This document shows positions 8,266 through 16,945 of a stretch of 64,000 nt of DNA, in pieces. Position 1 is the first letter of the stretch; each line of letters begins with the position of its first letter. Position numbers and translations under genes: made by a program. The notes under the pieces were generated by a model. The model did no database searches. It saw only the letters and a program-made list of their open reading frames with translations, and was not told the origin of the DNA. This DNA comes from CAKSQF01 sp964582375 (lineage in GTDB: Bacteria > Bacillota > Clostridia > Oscillospirales > CAG-272), in assembly GCA_964582375.1 (NCBI GenBank), contig CAZORL010000003.1, positions 22,430-86,429 of the forward strand, read 5' to 3'.

Positions 8266-9033
8266 ATGAACAAGATCAAAAGAAATCAAAAACAATCGTG
8301 CGATGCTATAAGCAGTCCGTTTTCGCGTAAGTATTGGCACTCTGCCGTATCCGAGCTGTCGAATCTCAATATGCTCATTATCGCGGCGATAGTTGTGGCT
8401 GTAAGAGTCTCGCTTCATCAGTTTTCGCTTGCTCTCGAGATCGCACCGAATTTGACAATCAATCTCTCATTTTGGATCAGTGCGGCAGGTGCGATGATCT
8501 ACGGACCGCTCGTTGGGCTTCTTTCGGGGGCGGTCAGTGATACCCTCAGTTGTATTCTTTTTCCGAGCGGACCGTATTTCTTTCCGTTCATATTCGTTGA
8601 GATGCTCGGATGCTTTATCTTTGCTCTCTTTCTCTATCGCGCAAAGCTGACACCATGGCGGATCATCTGTTCGCGTGCTGCTGTTGTTGTGGGTTGTAAT
8701 TTTATCCTGAACCCGATAATAATGGTCTTTTATTACAGCATTTTCTATCCCGATAAGACTTATGCCCTTTACACTGTAATGTTGACAGTTCTTAAAGCGT
8801 TTATCACCTTTCCTTTTGAGGCGATAATACTTATAGTCTTTTTGTCGGCGGTATCGATTCCGCTTTCCAAAATAAAGCTTATCCCGAGCGGACAGACGAA
8901 ACTTTATGTTAACAAAAAGCTTATCGTTGCACTTATAGCACTCTCGATCGTCTCGGCGGTAATGCTTGTTTTGGTTCTTAGATTCGGCTTTTACGATGTT
9001 ATGAAACAGCTGCTTAAAAGGCTGTTCAAATAA
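8266..9033 (+). CDS. folT: ECF transporter S component, folate-specific
   Basis: A 255-aa integral membrane protein with about six hydrophobic segments. It has the FolT pattern LSFWISAAGAMIYGPLVG followed by a GAVSDTLSC loop. As the substrate-binding (S) unit of an energy-coupling-factor transporter it captures folates and needs the shared EcfA/A'/T module, which is not in this window. Start ATG 8266 follows AAGGAGG at 8255-8261. The first ~40 residues are a charged cytoplasmic extension. Expression is under the THF riboswitch, which confirms the substrate call. Confidence 0.9.
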   Translation: MNKIKRNQKQSCDAISSPFSRKYWHSAVSELSNLNMLIIAAIVVAVRVSLHQFSLALEIAPNLTINLSFWISAAGAMIYGPLVGLLSGAVSDTLSCILFPSGPYFFPFIFVEMLGCFIFALFLYRAKLTPWRIICSRAAVVVGCNFILNPIIMVFYYSIFYPDKTYALYTVMLTVLKAFITFPFEAIILIVFLSAVSIPLSKIKLIPSGQTKLYVNKKLIVALIALSIVSAVMLVLVLRFGFYDVMKQLLKRLFK

Positions 9034-9062
9034 ACACTTTACAGATAAGTGAGGTAATATTT

Positions 9063-9911
9063 ATGTATAATTTTCCCATAGGTGCAATGCTTGAGTCGTT
9101 CAGACTTCCGACGCCCGATGCTATCAAGGCGGCGGCAGTTATAGGCGCACAAGGCATTCAGATGTACGCCACCTCGGGCGAGCACGCTCCCGAGAATATG
9201 ACCGCCGATAAAAAAGCCGAGCTGCTTTCCATGATGAATGACTCGGGGCTCGTTTTCTCGGCTCTTTGCGGTGATCTCGGCAAAGGATTCGGTGATCCCG
9301 AGCTTAATCCGTCACTGATAGAAAAATCCAAGCGCATTCTCGATCTTGCAAAAGAGCTTGGCACGAATGTCGTTACTACCCACATCGGCGTCGTTCCCAC
9401 CGACAAGTCGCATCCGAGATATGCCATTATGCAGGAAGCTTGCCGCGAGCTTGCCGAATACGCAGATTCTATGGACGCGCATTTCGCAATTGAAACGGGT
9501 CCCGAGACAGCAGTCGTTCTCTGCGAATTTCTTGACAGCCTCGGTTCGCGCGGAGTTGCGGTAAATCTCGACCCAGCCAACCTTGTAATGGTCACGGGTG
9601 ATGATCCTGTCAAGGCAGTCTATACGCTGAAAAATTATATCGTCCATACACACGCCAAGGACGGTAGAATGCTGTATAACAAAAATTCCGAGGAGATATA
9701 CAACGGAACGGCTAAAGATCACGTTGTCACCGGTCCCTCGTTTGAAGAGCTTCCTCTCGGCAAGGGCGGAGTTGATTTCCCGGCATACCTTGCCGCACTT
9801 GAGGACATCGGCTTCAAGGGATTCCTCACAATTGAGCGTGAATGCGGAGACGATCCGCTCGGCGATATCAAAGCCGCAGCAGATTTTCTGCGTTCGATCA
9901 TTAGAGGCTGA
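9063..9911 (+). CDS. Sugar phosphate isomerase/epimerase family protein (xylose-isomerase-like TIM barrel)
   Basis: A 282-aa protein of the AP-endonuclease-2-like TIM-barrel superfamily. It shows metal-ligand patterns in order: ETGPET near residue 143, VNLDPANLVM near 170, VHTHAKDGR near 195 and a late TIERECG Glu near 262. Such proteins isomerise or epimerise sugars or inositols, using a divalent metal; the substrate cannot be assigned. It starts 29 bp after folT with GAGGT upstream, so it is probably in the same riboswitch-controlled transcript, although a folate link is not expected. A strong hairpin follows. Confidence 0.8.
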   Translation: MYNFPIGAMLESFRLPTPDAIKAAAVIGAQGIQMYATSGEHAPENMTADKKAELLSMMNDSGLVFSALCGDLGKGFGDPELNPSLIEKSKRILDLAKELGTNVVTTHIGVVPTDKSHPRYAIMQEACRELAEYADSMDAHFAIETGPETAVVLCEFLDSLGSRGVAVNLDPANLVMVTGDDPVKAVYTLKNYIVHTHAKDGRMLYNKNSEEIYNGTAKDHVVTGPSFEELPLGKGGVDFPAYLAALEDIGFKGFLTIERECGDDPLGDIKAAADFLRSIIRG

Positions 9912-9924
9912 TCACCAAAGAAAA

Positions 9925-9957
9925 GCGACGGGATGGGACATTGTTTCATCCCGTCGC
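9925..9957 (+). terminator. Hairpin after the sugar isomerase, likely terminator or processing site
   Basis: An 11-bp perfect GC-rich stem (GCGACGGGATG / CATCCCGTCGC) with an 11-nt loop. The T-run is displaced (AAACTTTT), so termination may be partial. It overlaps the only upstream standard start codon of the following gene (TTG 9941). Confidence 0.6.
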
Positions 9958-12139
9958 GGCAAACTTTTATCAAAAGGAGGAGATCTTCATAATAAAGATA
10001 AAAAACAGCGTATCGCGTTTTTTTGTCGAGGCGTTTTCAAGATCTAAAGATTTTGTCTCGAAGTGTATAAAGTTGCTCTTGTCCCGCGACGCCGACGGCA
10101 ACCTCTCCATTCTTTCTCACATTCGCTTTTATATCATGCTTTCCTTGCTTGTCGAGCTTGTCGTTGAGTGCCTTTGCCGCCACTCGCTTAAGTCGGGCTT
10201 TGTTTTTTTACTTGTTTCCTTCTTCGTTTTTTGCTTTAACGCACTGATCGTTTTCCTGACTTATATTCCCTCATTTTTCATAAGACGCAAGCTTTTTTAC
10301 ACGACGTTTATGTCGCTTGTTTGGATAGGTCTCGGCGTCGGCAACTGTATAGTAACGCTTTGCCGCGTCACACCGCTTTCCGTTATTGATTTTCTTAACC
10401 TTCCGAGTGTTTTCCCGATAATCGGCATATATCTCAGCAAATTCGAGATAGTTCTTATTTGCGTTGCCATAGCTTTGGCACTTGCTTTTGTTGTCTTTCT
10501 TGCAATCAAAGCACCCAAAAGCAGATCCTTTTATAAACGCTCGATCGTCGCGGCACTCTGTTCGGTATTGCTTTTGCCGATGTCCTATTCTTTCGGAATT
10601 TCGACAAAAATGCTGTCCGATAAGTTTTCAAGCCTTCCCACAGCTTATAAATCATACGGATTTCCGTATTGCTTCTGCACGAGCGTTATTGACCGCGGAA
10701 TTGAAACGCCCAAGGACTATTCGGTCAATAAAATGGATGAAATACTCGGAGCATTGAACAGCCATAATACAACAGCCCCAAGTGAAAAGCCGAACATTGT
10801 TTTTGTTCAGCTTGAATCTTTTTTTGATGTAAATGATCTTTTGAATATAAGATTTTCCGAAGACCCCATTCCTAATTTCACATCTCTTTCGAAACGCGGA
10901 ATAAGCGGATATTTGACTGTCCCGGTCCTTGGTGCGGGAACTGTTAACTCTGAGTTTGAGGTCTTGACGGGAATGAGCGTCAATGTCTTTGGAGCGGGGG
11001 AGCATCCGTATAAGACAGTTCTCGACAGCTACAGCTGTGAGTCGATCGCCTATAATTTGATGGAGATCGGCTACTCGACGCACGCTGTTCACAACTATCA
11101 GGGTACGTTCTATCAAAGACATAAGGTCTACAAAAATCTCGGTTTTCAAAGCTACACGCCGCTTGAATATATGAGCGACGTTGAGTATAATATAAGCGGT
11201 GCGTGGCCAAAAGATGGTATATTGACATCACAGATCTTTGACGCACTTACATCGACCGAGGACAGCGATTTCGTCATGACGGTTACAGTTCAGGGACACG
11301 GAAAATATCCGCCGAACGTCCTTCCCGAAGATTACGACCCGAAAATTCAGGTTGAATTTATAGATGGTCTGATAGAGGGCGGACTTTCTGATATAAACGG
11401 GCTTTCTTATTATGTTAATCAGCTTTATGAGACTGATCTCTTTATCGATGAACTTGTCCGCGCGATCGATGCTTTTGACGAAAAGACCATCCTTGTCCTT
11501 TACGGAGATCATTTGCCGAGCCTTTCAATTGAGGACTCTGATCTGAAGAGCGGCTCGATATATAAAACGCCCTATCTTATCCTCTCAAATTACGGCATAG
11601 AAGACTCAGCTGTCGATTTTGGTGACATGTACTCTTATCAGCTGGCGGCATCGGTTCTCGAGCTTGCCGATATTCATAACGGTCTCATGACAAAATTGCA
11701 TCAATACTATCGTAACAGTTCGAACTATTATGAGTGGTTTCACGATCTTGAATACGATATGATCGGCTATAATCTTCTCGGCGGAATATCACCAAGATAT
11801 GTTTATGGCGGAAATATCGAATATTATCCGACAATGGAGACGATGCGACTCGGTGTAAAAGATATCGTTATAAGGCACTGCGAGATGATCGACGGCGTTT
11901 TTTATGTGTATGGCGAGAATTTTACCGAGTGGAGCAGACTTGTTGCCGACGGTACTGTAATATCGGCGACTAAGTATATAGCAAACGACCTGATAGCAGT
12001 CGAACTCGGAGAAGACGAAGAACTGCCGTCGAGGATCGCTGTTGCACAAATGGGTGATGGTGGCGTGAAACTCGGTCAAACCAATGAAATGCTCACGGTT
12101 TCGGTAGATCCGGATAGCGAGATCGATAGAGAAACATAA
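9941..12139 (+). CDS. LTA synthase family membrane sulfatase-like enzyme
   Basis: Up to 732 aa. About five N-terminal membrane helices precede an extracellular alkaline-phosphatase/sulfatase-fold domain like lipoteichoic acid synthase LtaS. It has VQLESFFD, the nucleophile region GAGTVNSEFEVLTG (Thr near residue 330) and the metal motif LYGDHLPS. The last ~100 residues (VYGENFTEW) resemble an IPT/TIG-like beta domain. It likely transfers glycerol phosphate or another phospho-group from a lipid onto a surface polymer. The start is odd: TTG 9941 lies in the loop of a terminator-like hairpin, while the ideal AAAGGAGGAG (9973-9982) is followed at 9989 by ATA, not ATG. Translation may therefore begin at ATA 9989. 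Confidence 0.85.
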   Translation: MFHPVAANFYQKEEIFIIKIKNSVSRFFVEAFSRSKDFVSKCIKLLLSRDADGNLSILSHIRFYIMLSLLVELVVECLCRHSLKSGFVFLLVSFFVFCFNALIVFLTYIPSFFIRRKLFYTTFMSLVWIGLGVGNCIVTLCRVTPLSVIDFLNLPSVFPIIGIYLSKFEIVLICVAIALALAFVVFLAIKAPKSRSFYKRSIVAALCSVLLLPMSYSFGISTKMLSDKFSSLPTAYKSYGFPYCFCTSVIDRGIETPKDYSVNKMDEILGALNSHNTTAPSEKPNIVFVQLESFFDVNDLLNIRFSEDPIPNFTSLSKRGISGYLTVPVLGAGTVNSEFEVLTGMSVNVFGAGEHPYKTVLDSYSCESIAYNLMEIGYSTHAVHNYQGTFYQRHKVYKNLGFQSYTPLEYMSDVEYNISGAWPKDGILTSQIFDALTSTEDSDFVMTVTVQGHGKYPPNVLPEDYDPKIQVEFIDGLIEGGLSDINGLSYYVNQLYETDLFIDELVRAIDAFDEKTILVLYGDHLPSLSIEDSDLKSGSIYKTPYLILSNYGIEDSAVDFGDMYSYQLAASVLELADIHNGLMTKLHQYYRNSSNYYEWFHDLEYDMIGYNLLGGISPRYVYGGNIEYYPTMETMRLGVKDIVIRHCEMIDGVFYVYGENFTEWSRLVADGTVISATKYIANDLIAVELGEDEELPSRIAVAQMGDGGVKLGQTNEMLTVSVDPDSEIDRET

Positions 12140-12159
12140 AATCAAATGAGGCATCAAAA

Positions 12160-12531
12160 ATGGACGACAATAATGAATTCGAAATGCAGACCGTCGATCT
12201 TTTGAATAAATTTGGCGTTCCGAAGGAGCTTGAGGGATACGAGTATTTGAAACAAGCTATCGTTTTCACTTGCAGAGAGGCTGTCATAATAAGCTCAGTA
12301 ACAAAAGTACTGTATCCAACGCTTGCGAAGATCTTTAATGTAACTCCGTCGCACATTGAGCATGAGATCCGTCACGCTATCGAGATCACATGGGACGAAA
12401 GCGATATGAGAGTCTTAAATTCATTTTTCGGATTCATCGTTCGCAACAGCAAGGGAAGACCAACAAACAGTGAGTTTATAGCGACAGTTGCCGATGAACT
12501 TCGTATCATGAACGACTACAGAATAAAGTGA
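12160..12531 (+). CDS. Stand-alone Spo0A C-terminal DNA-binding domain protein
   Basis: A 123-aa protein corresponding only to the effector domain of Spo0A, with no receiver domain. Hallmarks are GVPKELEGYEYLKQAI, ITKVLYP-like SVTKVLYPTLAKIFNVTPS, the EIRHAIEITW recognition helix and the terminal RPTNSEFIATVADELR. In Bacillus Spo0A the recognition helix has S-R-V-E-R-A; here it is S-H-I-E-H-E, with the later Arg-His kept, so target specificity may differ. Without a receiver it cannot be phosphorylated by the usual relay. It starts 20 bp after the LTA-synthase-like gene, with AATGAGG upstream, and probably shares its transcript. Confidence 0.85.
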   Translation: MDDNNEFEMQTVDLLNKFGVPKELEGYEYLKQAIVFTCREAVIISSVTKVLYPTLAKIFNVTPSHIEHEIRHAIEITWDESDMRVLNSFFGFIVRNSKGRPTNSEFIATVADELRIMNDYRIK

Positions 12532-12602
12532 AAAAACATGGTTGAAGATTTGCAAGTTTTTTATCGATTCATTCCCGTTTTTGCTTTTTTTGCGAAAAAC
12601 CA

Positions 12603-12631
12603 TTGACATTTGTAATTGAATATGATAAAAT
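12603..12631 (+). promoter_or_regulatory. Sigma-A promoter of rlmD
   Basis: TTGACA (12603-12608) and TAAAAT (12626-12631), 17-bp spacer, 22 bp before the rlmD start. Confidence 0.7.
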
Positions 12632-12653
12632 ATAAGTTAAAGGATATTTATTC

Positions 12654-14012
12654 ATGACGAAAAAAAGTGCAGTCCCGAAAGGTAAAGCCTCTTTTGCCAA
12701 AAATTTTGTTGCAGAGGATATAGAAATAATCGATATTAACAATCTCGGCAACGGAGTCGCAAAGATCGACGGCAAAACGGTATTTGTCAAGGGTGCGGTT
12801 ACGGGCGATGTATGTGACATCGTCATCATAAAAGATGCGTCAGATTATGCCGTCGCTGCGATCAAATGCATAAAAAAAGCATCCCCCCACAGAGTTCCTA
12901 TGGGGTGTACCGTATATAAGCGTTGCGGCGGTTGTGTGTACAGACAGATCGATTATGATTTTGAACTGTCGCAGAAAACGGCACAGGTCAGGTATGCCTT
13001 TTTGAAAGAAGGACTGTCACCGACGATCAATGATATTCTTTTTGACAAAGAGGACGGATATCGCAATAAAGTGCAGTATCCTGTCTCATATGACAGAAAG
13101 ATCGGATACTTTGCACAGCGAACTCATGAGATAGTCCCGGTGAAATCCTGTTGTCTTCAGGACGGGCGATTTGAAACTGTTCTCGATGAGATAGCGTGCT
13201 TCCTTGATGATCATGACATCTGCGGTTATGATGAGATAAAGGGTGTCGGCATCGTAAGACACATTTGTATGCGTGCCGCTGATGAGGGCATATCACTCTG
13301 CCTCGTGATCAACTCGGATGATCTCCCGTATCGGCGAGAATTTATTAGTACGATCACCTCAAGGTGCCCCGATGTTTTGTCAATCTCGCTGTCTGTTAAT
13401 AAAAGCAGAACAAATGTTATACTTGGCGAGAGTGCGAAGATCATTTGGGGCAAAGAATCACTCACCGATACGCTTTGCGGGCTGAAATTCGAGATATCGC
13501 CGATGTCATTCTATCAGGTCAACCGAAACATGGCTGAAAAGCTCTATGAAAAGGCAACCGAATATGCCGATCTGAAGAACGGACAGACACTTGTCGATCT
13601 CTTTTGCGGAGTTGGTACGATCGGTCTTTCAATGATAAAAGATAAGCCGAACTCAAAGCTTGTAGGTATCGAGATCATCCCCGAGGCTGTCGAAAACGCA
13701 AGACGCAATGCCGAGATAAATGGGATCAAAAATGCCACGTTTATTTGCGGTGACGCAAACACCAAAGAAGTTGCCGATGCCGATATTATCGTTATCGATC
13801 CGCCGAGAAAGGGATGTAACACCGCGCTTGTTGACAGTATAGCAGATGGTTCGTGCTCACGAGTTGTTTATGTTTCCTGTAACCCCGCAACGCTCGCGCG
13901 CGACTGCAAAAGATTTGTCGAGCGTGGTTTCTTAGTTGAAAAAGTTACCCCTGCCGATCTGTTCCCGCGCACGGGACATGTCGAGACAGTTTGCTTGCTG
14001 TCAAGGATATAA
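12654..14012 (+). CDS. rlmD: 23S rRNA (uracil-C5-)-methyltransferase, RlmD/RumA family
   Basis: A 452-aa SAM-dependent RNA methyltransferase. An N-terminal TRAM-like domain (residues ~20-75, NNLGNGVAKIDGKTVFVKG) precedes a four-cysteine Fe-S cluster region (GCTVYKRCGGC, plus CCLQDG later). The Rossmann domain has DLFCGVGTIGL for SAM binding, IDPPRKGC and the nucleophile Cys near residue 408 in VSCNPATLARD. It should make 5-methyluridine in 23S rRNA; U1939 versus U747 cannot be separated by sequence reading. It has its own promoter and ends with no clear terminator before the glycan locus. Confidence 0.92.
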   Translation: MTKKSAVPKGKASFAKNFVAEDIEIIDINNLGNGVAKIDGKTVFVKGAVTGDVCDIVIIKDASDYAVAAIKCIKKASPHRVPMGCTVYKRCGGCVYRQIDYDFELSQKTAQVRYAFLKEGLSPTINDILFDKEDGYRNKVQYPVSYDRKIGYFAQRTHEIVPVKSCCLQDGRFETVLDEIACFLDDHDICGYDEIKGVGIVRHICMRAADEGISLCLVINSDDLPYRREFISTITSRCPDVLSISLSVNKSRTNVILGESAKIIWGKESLTDTLCGLKFEISPMSFYQVNRNMAEKLYEKATEYADLKNGQTLVDLFCGVGTIGLSMIKDKPNSKLVGIEIIPEAVENARRNAEINGIKNATFICGDANTKEVADADIIVIDPPRKGCNTALVDSIADGSCSRVVYVSCNPATLARDCKRFVERGFLVEKVTPADLFPRTGHVETVCLLSRI

Positions 14013-14117
14013 AAAATCTGTCGTGCAAACGATCGGGATTTCTCTGACGGGCAATCTCCGATATCGATGGATGCGATATAAATTGCTATACGAATTATTT
14101 ACCGAGGATAACCAAAA

Positions 14118-15377
14118 ATGAGAAAATTTGAAAAGAAGGTCTGCCTTGCAACTCCGACCATGCACGGCGAAGAGCTTAAGTATATGACCGAGGCGTATGA
14201 GACCAATTGGATGAGCACAGTTGGTGCGAATATAGACGAGGTCGAGCGTATTGCTGCTGAAAAAGCGGGCATGAAATATGCCGTCGGTCTTTCATCGTGT
14301 ACCGCTGCTCTTCATCTGTGCATAAAGTCTGCGGGTGAACGTCTCTACGGAAGACCGATGATCAGCCATGGTGCGCTTGAGGGGAAACGCGTCTTCTGCT
14401 CTGACATGACATTCAGTGCAACTGTGAATCCCATAGTTTACGAGGGCGGTATTCCGGTTTTCATTGATACAGACAGAAATACTTGGAACATGGATCCTGC
14501 AGCCCTTGAAAAAGCATTCGAGATGTATCCCGACGTAAAACTCGTTGTTTATGCCGAGCTGTACGGATTCACCGGTCGTGTTGATCTGATCAAATCAATT
14601 TGCGAAAAACACGGAGCGCTCCTTATTGAGGATGCCGCCGAGGCGATGGGTGCGACGCTTAACGGCAAGCAATGCGGCTCGTTTGGCGATTACAACGCCA
14701 TCAGCTATAACGGTAACAAGATCATCACGGGATCTTCGGGCGGATGTTTGTTGACAAATGATGAAAGCGTCGCAAATAGAGCTCGCAAATGGTCTACTCA
14801 AGCAAGAGAAAGTGCAACTTGGTATCAGCACGAGGAAGTTGGCTACAATTATCGCATGAGCAATGTCGTGGCAGGTGTGATACGCGGTCAGTACCCGCAT
14901 CTTGAAGAACACATCGCACAAAAAAAAGCGATATACGAGTACTATCGCGAAAAATTTTCCGATCTGCCTGTTTCGATGAATCCGATCACTCCCGACAGTA
15001 GCCCCAACTATTGGCTGTCTGCGGCTGTTATCGATAAAGAGTTTATGTGCAAACAGGTTCGTGACGACAAAAAAGCACTCTTTAGAAGCGAACATGGTAA
15101 AACATGTCCGTCCGAGATTTTGGAGACGCTCGCATCCTGTAATGCTGAGGGACGCCCGATTTGGAAGCCCATGCATCATCAACCTATATATCGGATGCAC
15201 GAGTTTGTGACTCTCGAAGGAAGCGGTCGTTGTAAAACCAACGCTTATATCGCAGGGGACTCTGTTGATGTCGGTGCTGATATCTTCGAGCGGGGATTTT
15301 GTCTGCCGAGCGATAATAAAATGACAAGAGAAGAACAGGATGGAGTTATCGAGATCGTTCGCAGTTGTTTCGATTAA
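14118..15377 (+). CDS. DegT/DnrJ/EryC1/StrS-family PLP aminotransferase
   Basis: A 419-aa sugar aminotransferase. It has the family opening MYETNWMST-like EAYETNWMSTVG, the PLP-phosphate site (SSCTAALHL), the Asp of LIEDAAEAMG, and the Schiff-base lysine in YNGNKIITGSSGG near residue 200. It should aminate a keto-sugar nucleotide (such as a UDP- or GDP-4-keto sugar) to make an amino sugar for surface glycans. It is followed after 20 bp by the phosphoglycosyl transferase that would load such a sugar on the lipid carrier; the same pair occurs in pgl-type glycosylation loci. Confidence 0.9.
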   Translation: MRKFEKKVCLATPTMHGEELKYMTEAYETNWMSTVGANIDEVERIAAEKAGMKYAVGLSSCTAALHLCIKSAGERLYGRPMISHGALEGKRVFCSDMTFSATVNPIVYEGGIPVFIDTDRNTWNMDPAALEKAFEMYPDVKLVVYAELYGFTGRVDLIKSICEKHGALLIEDAAEAMGATLNGKQCGSFGDYNAISYNGNKIITGSSGGCLLTNDESVANRARKWSTQARESATWYQHEEVGYNYRMSNVVAGVIRGQYPHLEEHIAQKKAIYEYYREKFSDLPVSMNPITPDSSPNYWLSAAVIDKEFMCKQVRDDKKALFRSEHGKTCPSEILETLASCNAEGRPIWKPMHHQPIYRMHEFVTLEGSGRCKTNAYIAGDSVDVGADIFERGFCLPSDNKMTREEQDGVIEIVRSCFD

Positions 15378-15396
15378 TCAGATCCTTGAGGTTTTT

Positions 15397-16083
15397 ATGT
15401 ACGCAAACTTTTTCAAAAGGGCATTTGATCTCATATTGTCGTTCGTCGCACTTATCGTCCTCTTTCCGATCCTTTTGATACTTGCCGCACTTGGAGCTGT
15501 CTTTATGAAAGGGAATCCTTTTTTTCTTCAACCAAGACCCGGCAAAAAGGATAGGAGCGGAAAAGAGAGGATCTTCAAGCTGATCAAATTTCGTACTATG
15601 AGTAACGCAAAGGATAAAAACGGACAGCTTCTGCCCGATGAGATCAGACTTAATAAATACGGAAAGTTTTTACGCTCCACCTCACTTGACGAGCTTCCCG
15701 AACTCTTAAATATAGTAAAAGGGGATATGGCGATAGTCGGTCCGAGACCACAGCTCGTTCGCGATATGATCTTTATGACGAATGAGCAAAGAAGACGCCA
15801 TGATGTTCGTCCCGGACTCACGGGTCTTGCGCAGGTGAACGGTCGAAACAATATCACATGGGAGCAAAAATTTGAATACGATCTTAAATACATAGACTCG
15901 GGCGTCACTTTTTTGTCTGATTTGAAGATTCTTTGTCAGACTGTCGGCAAGGTACTTAAGAGAAGTGATACCGTTCGAGATGGCACTGCGTCGGATATAG
16001 ACCTTGGCGATTGGCTTATGCTCAATGGAAAGGTCGATCGTGAAGCATATGACGAAAAGCAGGAAGAGGCAAAAAATTATTAA
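15397..16083 (+). CDS. Sugar transferase, small phosphoglycosyl transferase (PglC/WbaP C-domain type)
   Basis: A 228-aa monotopic membrane enzyme. An N-terminal hydrophobic helix (RAFDLILSFVALIVLFP) is followed by the KLIKFRTM, RSTSLDELPELLN and DMAIVGPRP motifs; the Asp-Glu dyad in SLDELPE is catalytic in this family. It transfers a phospho-sugar from a UDP-sugar to undecaprenyl phosphate, the first step of glycan assembly. Start ATG 15397 has TTGAGG upstream. The C-terminal ~40 residues after the core are charged and unusual. It acts on the product expected from the upstream aminotransferase. Confidence 0.9.
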   Translation: MYANFFKRAFDLILSFVALIVLFPILLILAALGAVFMKGNPFFLQPRPGKKDRSGKERIFKLIKFRTMSNAKDKNGQLLPDEIRLNKYGKFLRSTSLDELPELLNIVKGDMAIVGPRPQLVRDMIFMTNEQRRRHDVRPGLTGLAQVNGRNNITWEQKFEYDLKYIDSGVTFLSDLKILCQTVGKVLKRSDTVRDGTASDIDLGDWLMLNGKVDREAYDEKQEEAKNY

Positions 16084-16099
16084 TGTGTGAATAAAGGCT

Positions 16100-16507
16100 G
16101 TGTGCTTTACGAAAAAAACATTATGGCAGAAAATTAAATCATTTTTTCGAAAATGGATGAGTGCCAAAGTTATTCCACATATGGTTTTGAACGGCTGGAG
16201 GGTATTTTTCTACCGCCTGTGCGGTTATAATATAGGCAAAAATGTTTTTATCGGAATGAGATGTTATCTTGACGATCTCGAACCGCATCTGTTTACCGTT
16301 GAGGATGATTGCATCATTTCGTATGGTGCTATATCCGAAAAAAACGGAGTGACGATTGGCGAAAATGCGGTGATTGGTGCTTGCACATTGGTTAACAAAG
16401 ATATACCCGACAATGCGACTGCGGTGGGGGTTCCATGTAGAATTGTAGAAAAGTCGGATATTCCTTGTTGTCGAAAGAAAGCGAAACTTATGTTGATTTT
16501 AAGGTGA
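16100..16507 (+). pseudogene. Hexapeptide-repeat acyltransferase with internal deletion
   Basis: The frame encodes a left-handed beta-helix acetyltransferase: GYNIGKNVFIGMRCYLDD, then TVEDDCIISYG, then GVTIGENAVIGACTLVNKDIPDNATAVGVPCRIV. Between ISYG and NGVTIG the segment that in intact relatives holds about 30 residues, including the usual active-site His region, is missing. The tail after RIVEK reads into unrelated sequence. The GTG at 16100 is the first possible start; ATG 16157 is an alternative. It would have O- or N-acetylated a sugar in the glycan locus; I judge it inactive. Confidence 0.6.
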
Positions 16508-16845
16508 TGAAAACGAATCCGGAATGCGAAAAAAACGGTGTAAATGCCGCTTTAGTGGAAGGCGTATTGCGATATTTCAATTCGTTTCTGATACGTGGTG
16601 GGTATGTTTGCGATGGCGCAAGAAGCATCAATCACGAAACGGCTTTTCAAGATTATCTTGAGAAATACTTTGGCTTTAGAAAAGCCTATTGTAGGTTGCA
16701 TGTGCTGTATAATCCCAGGCTGAAATGGGTGATTCGTTTGTTGTATCCTGTCCGAGGTCTTCTCTTGAAAATAGACGGAATAGGTGTGTTTCATTCAATA
16801 AATTCTGTCTTAAAGATGGAAGAGATTTGTCGCAATGAAGAATGA
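16465..16845 (+). pseudogene. C-terminal remnant of a GNAT-like glycan-locus protein
   Basis: The frame from about 16468 encodes a piece (VDFKVMKTNPECEKNGVNA, GGYVCDGARSINHETAFQDY, LEKYFGFRKAYCRL) that I recognise as the second half of a roughly 300-aa acyltransferase-like protein seen in Firmicute polysaccharide loci. The N-terminal half and a proper start are absent. It overlaps the broken tail of the hexapeptide acyltransferase at 16465-16507, so a deletion probably joined the two genes. The family call is from memory of the motif pattern and needs a search. Confidence 0.5.
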
Positions 16846-16945
16846 TTATGAAGTATTTATATAAACGTTCGTGAAGTTGCGTGATATGATAGTTAAGTAT
16901 AAATTGGAGTTATCGCAAGCAATATCTTTGTATAAGGATGTATTT

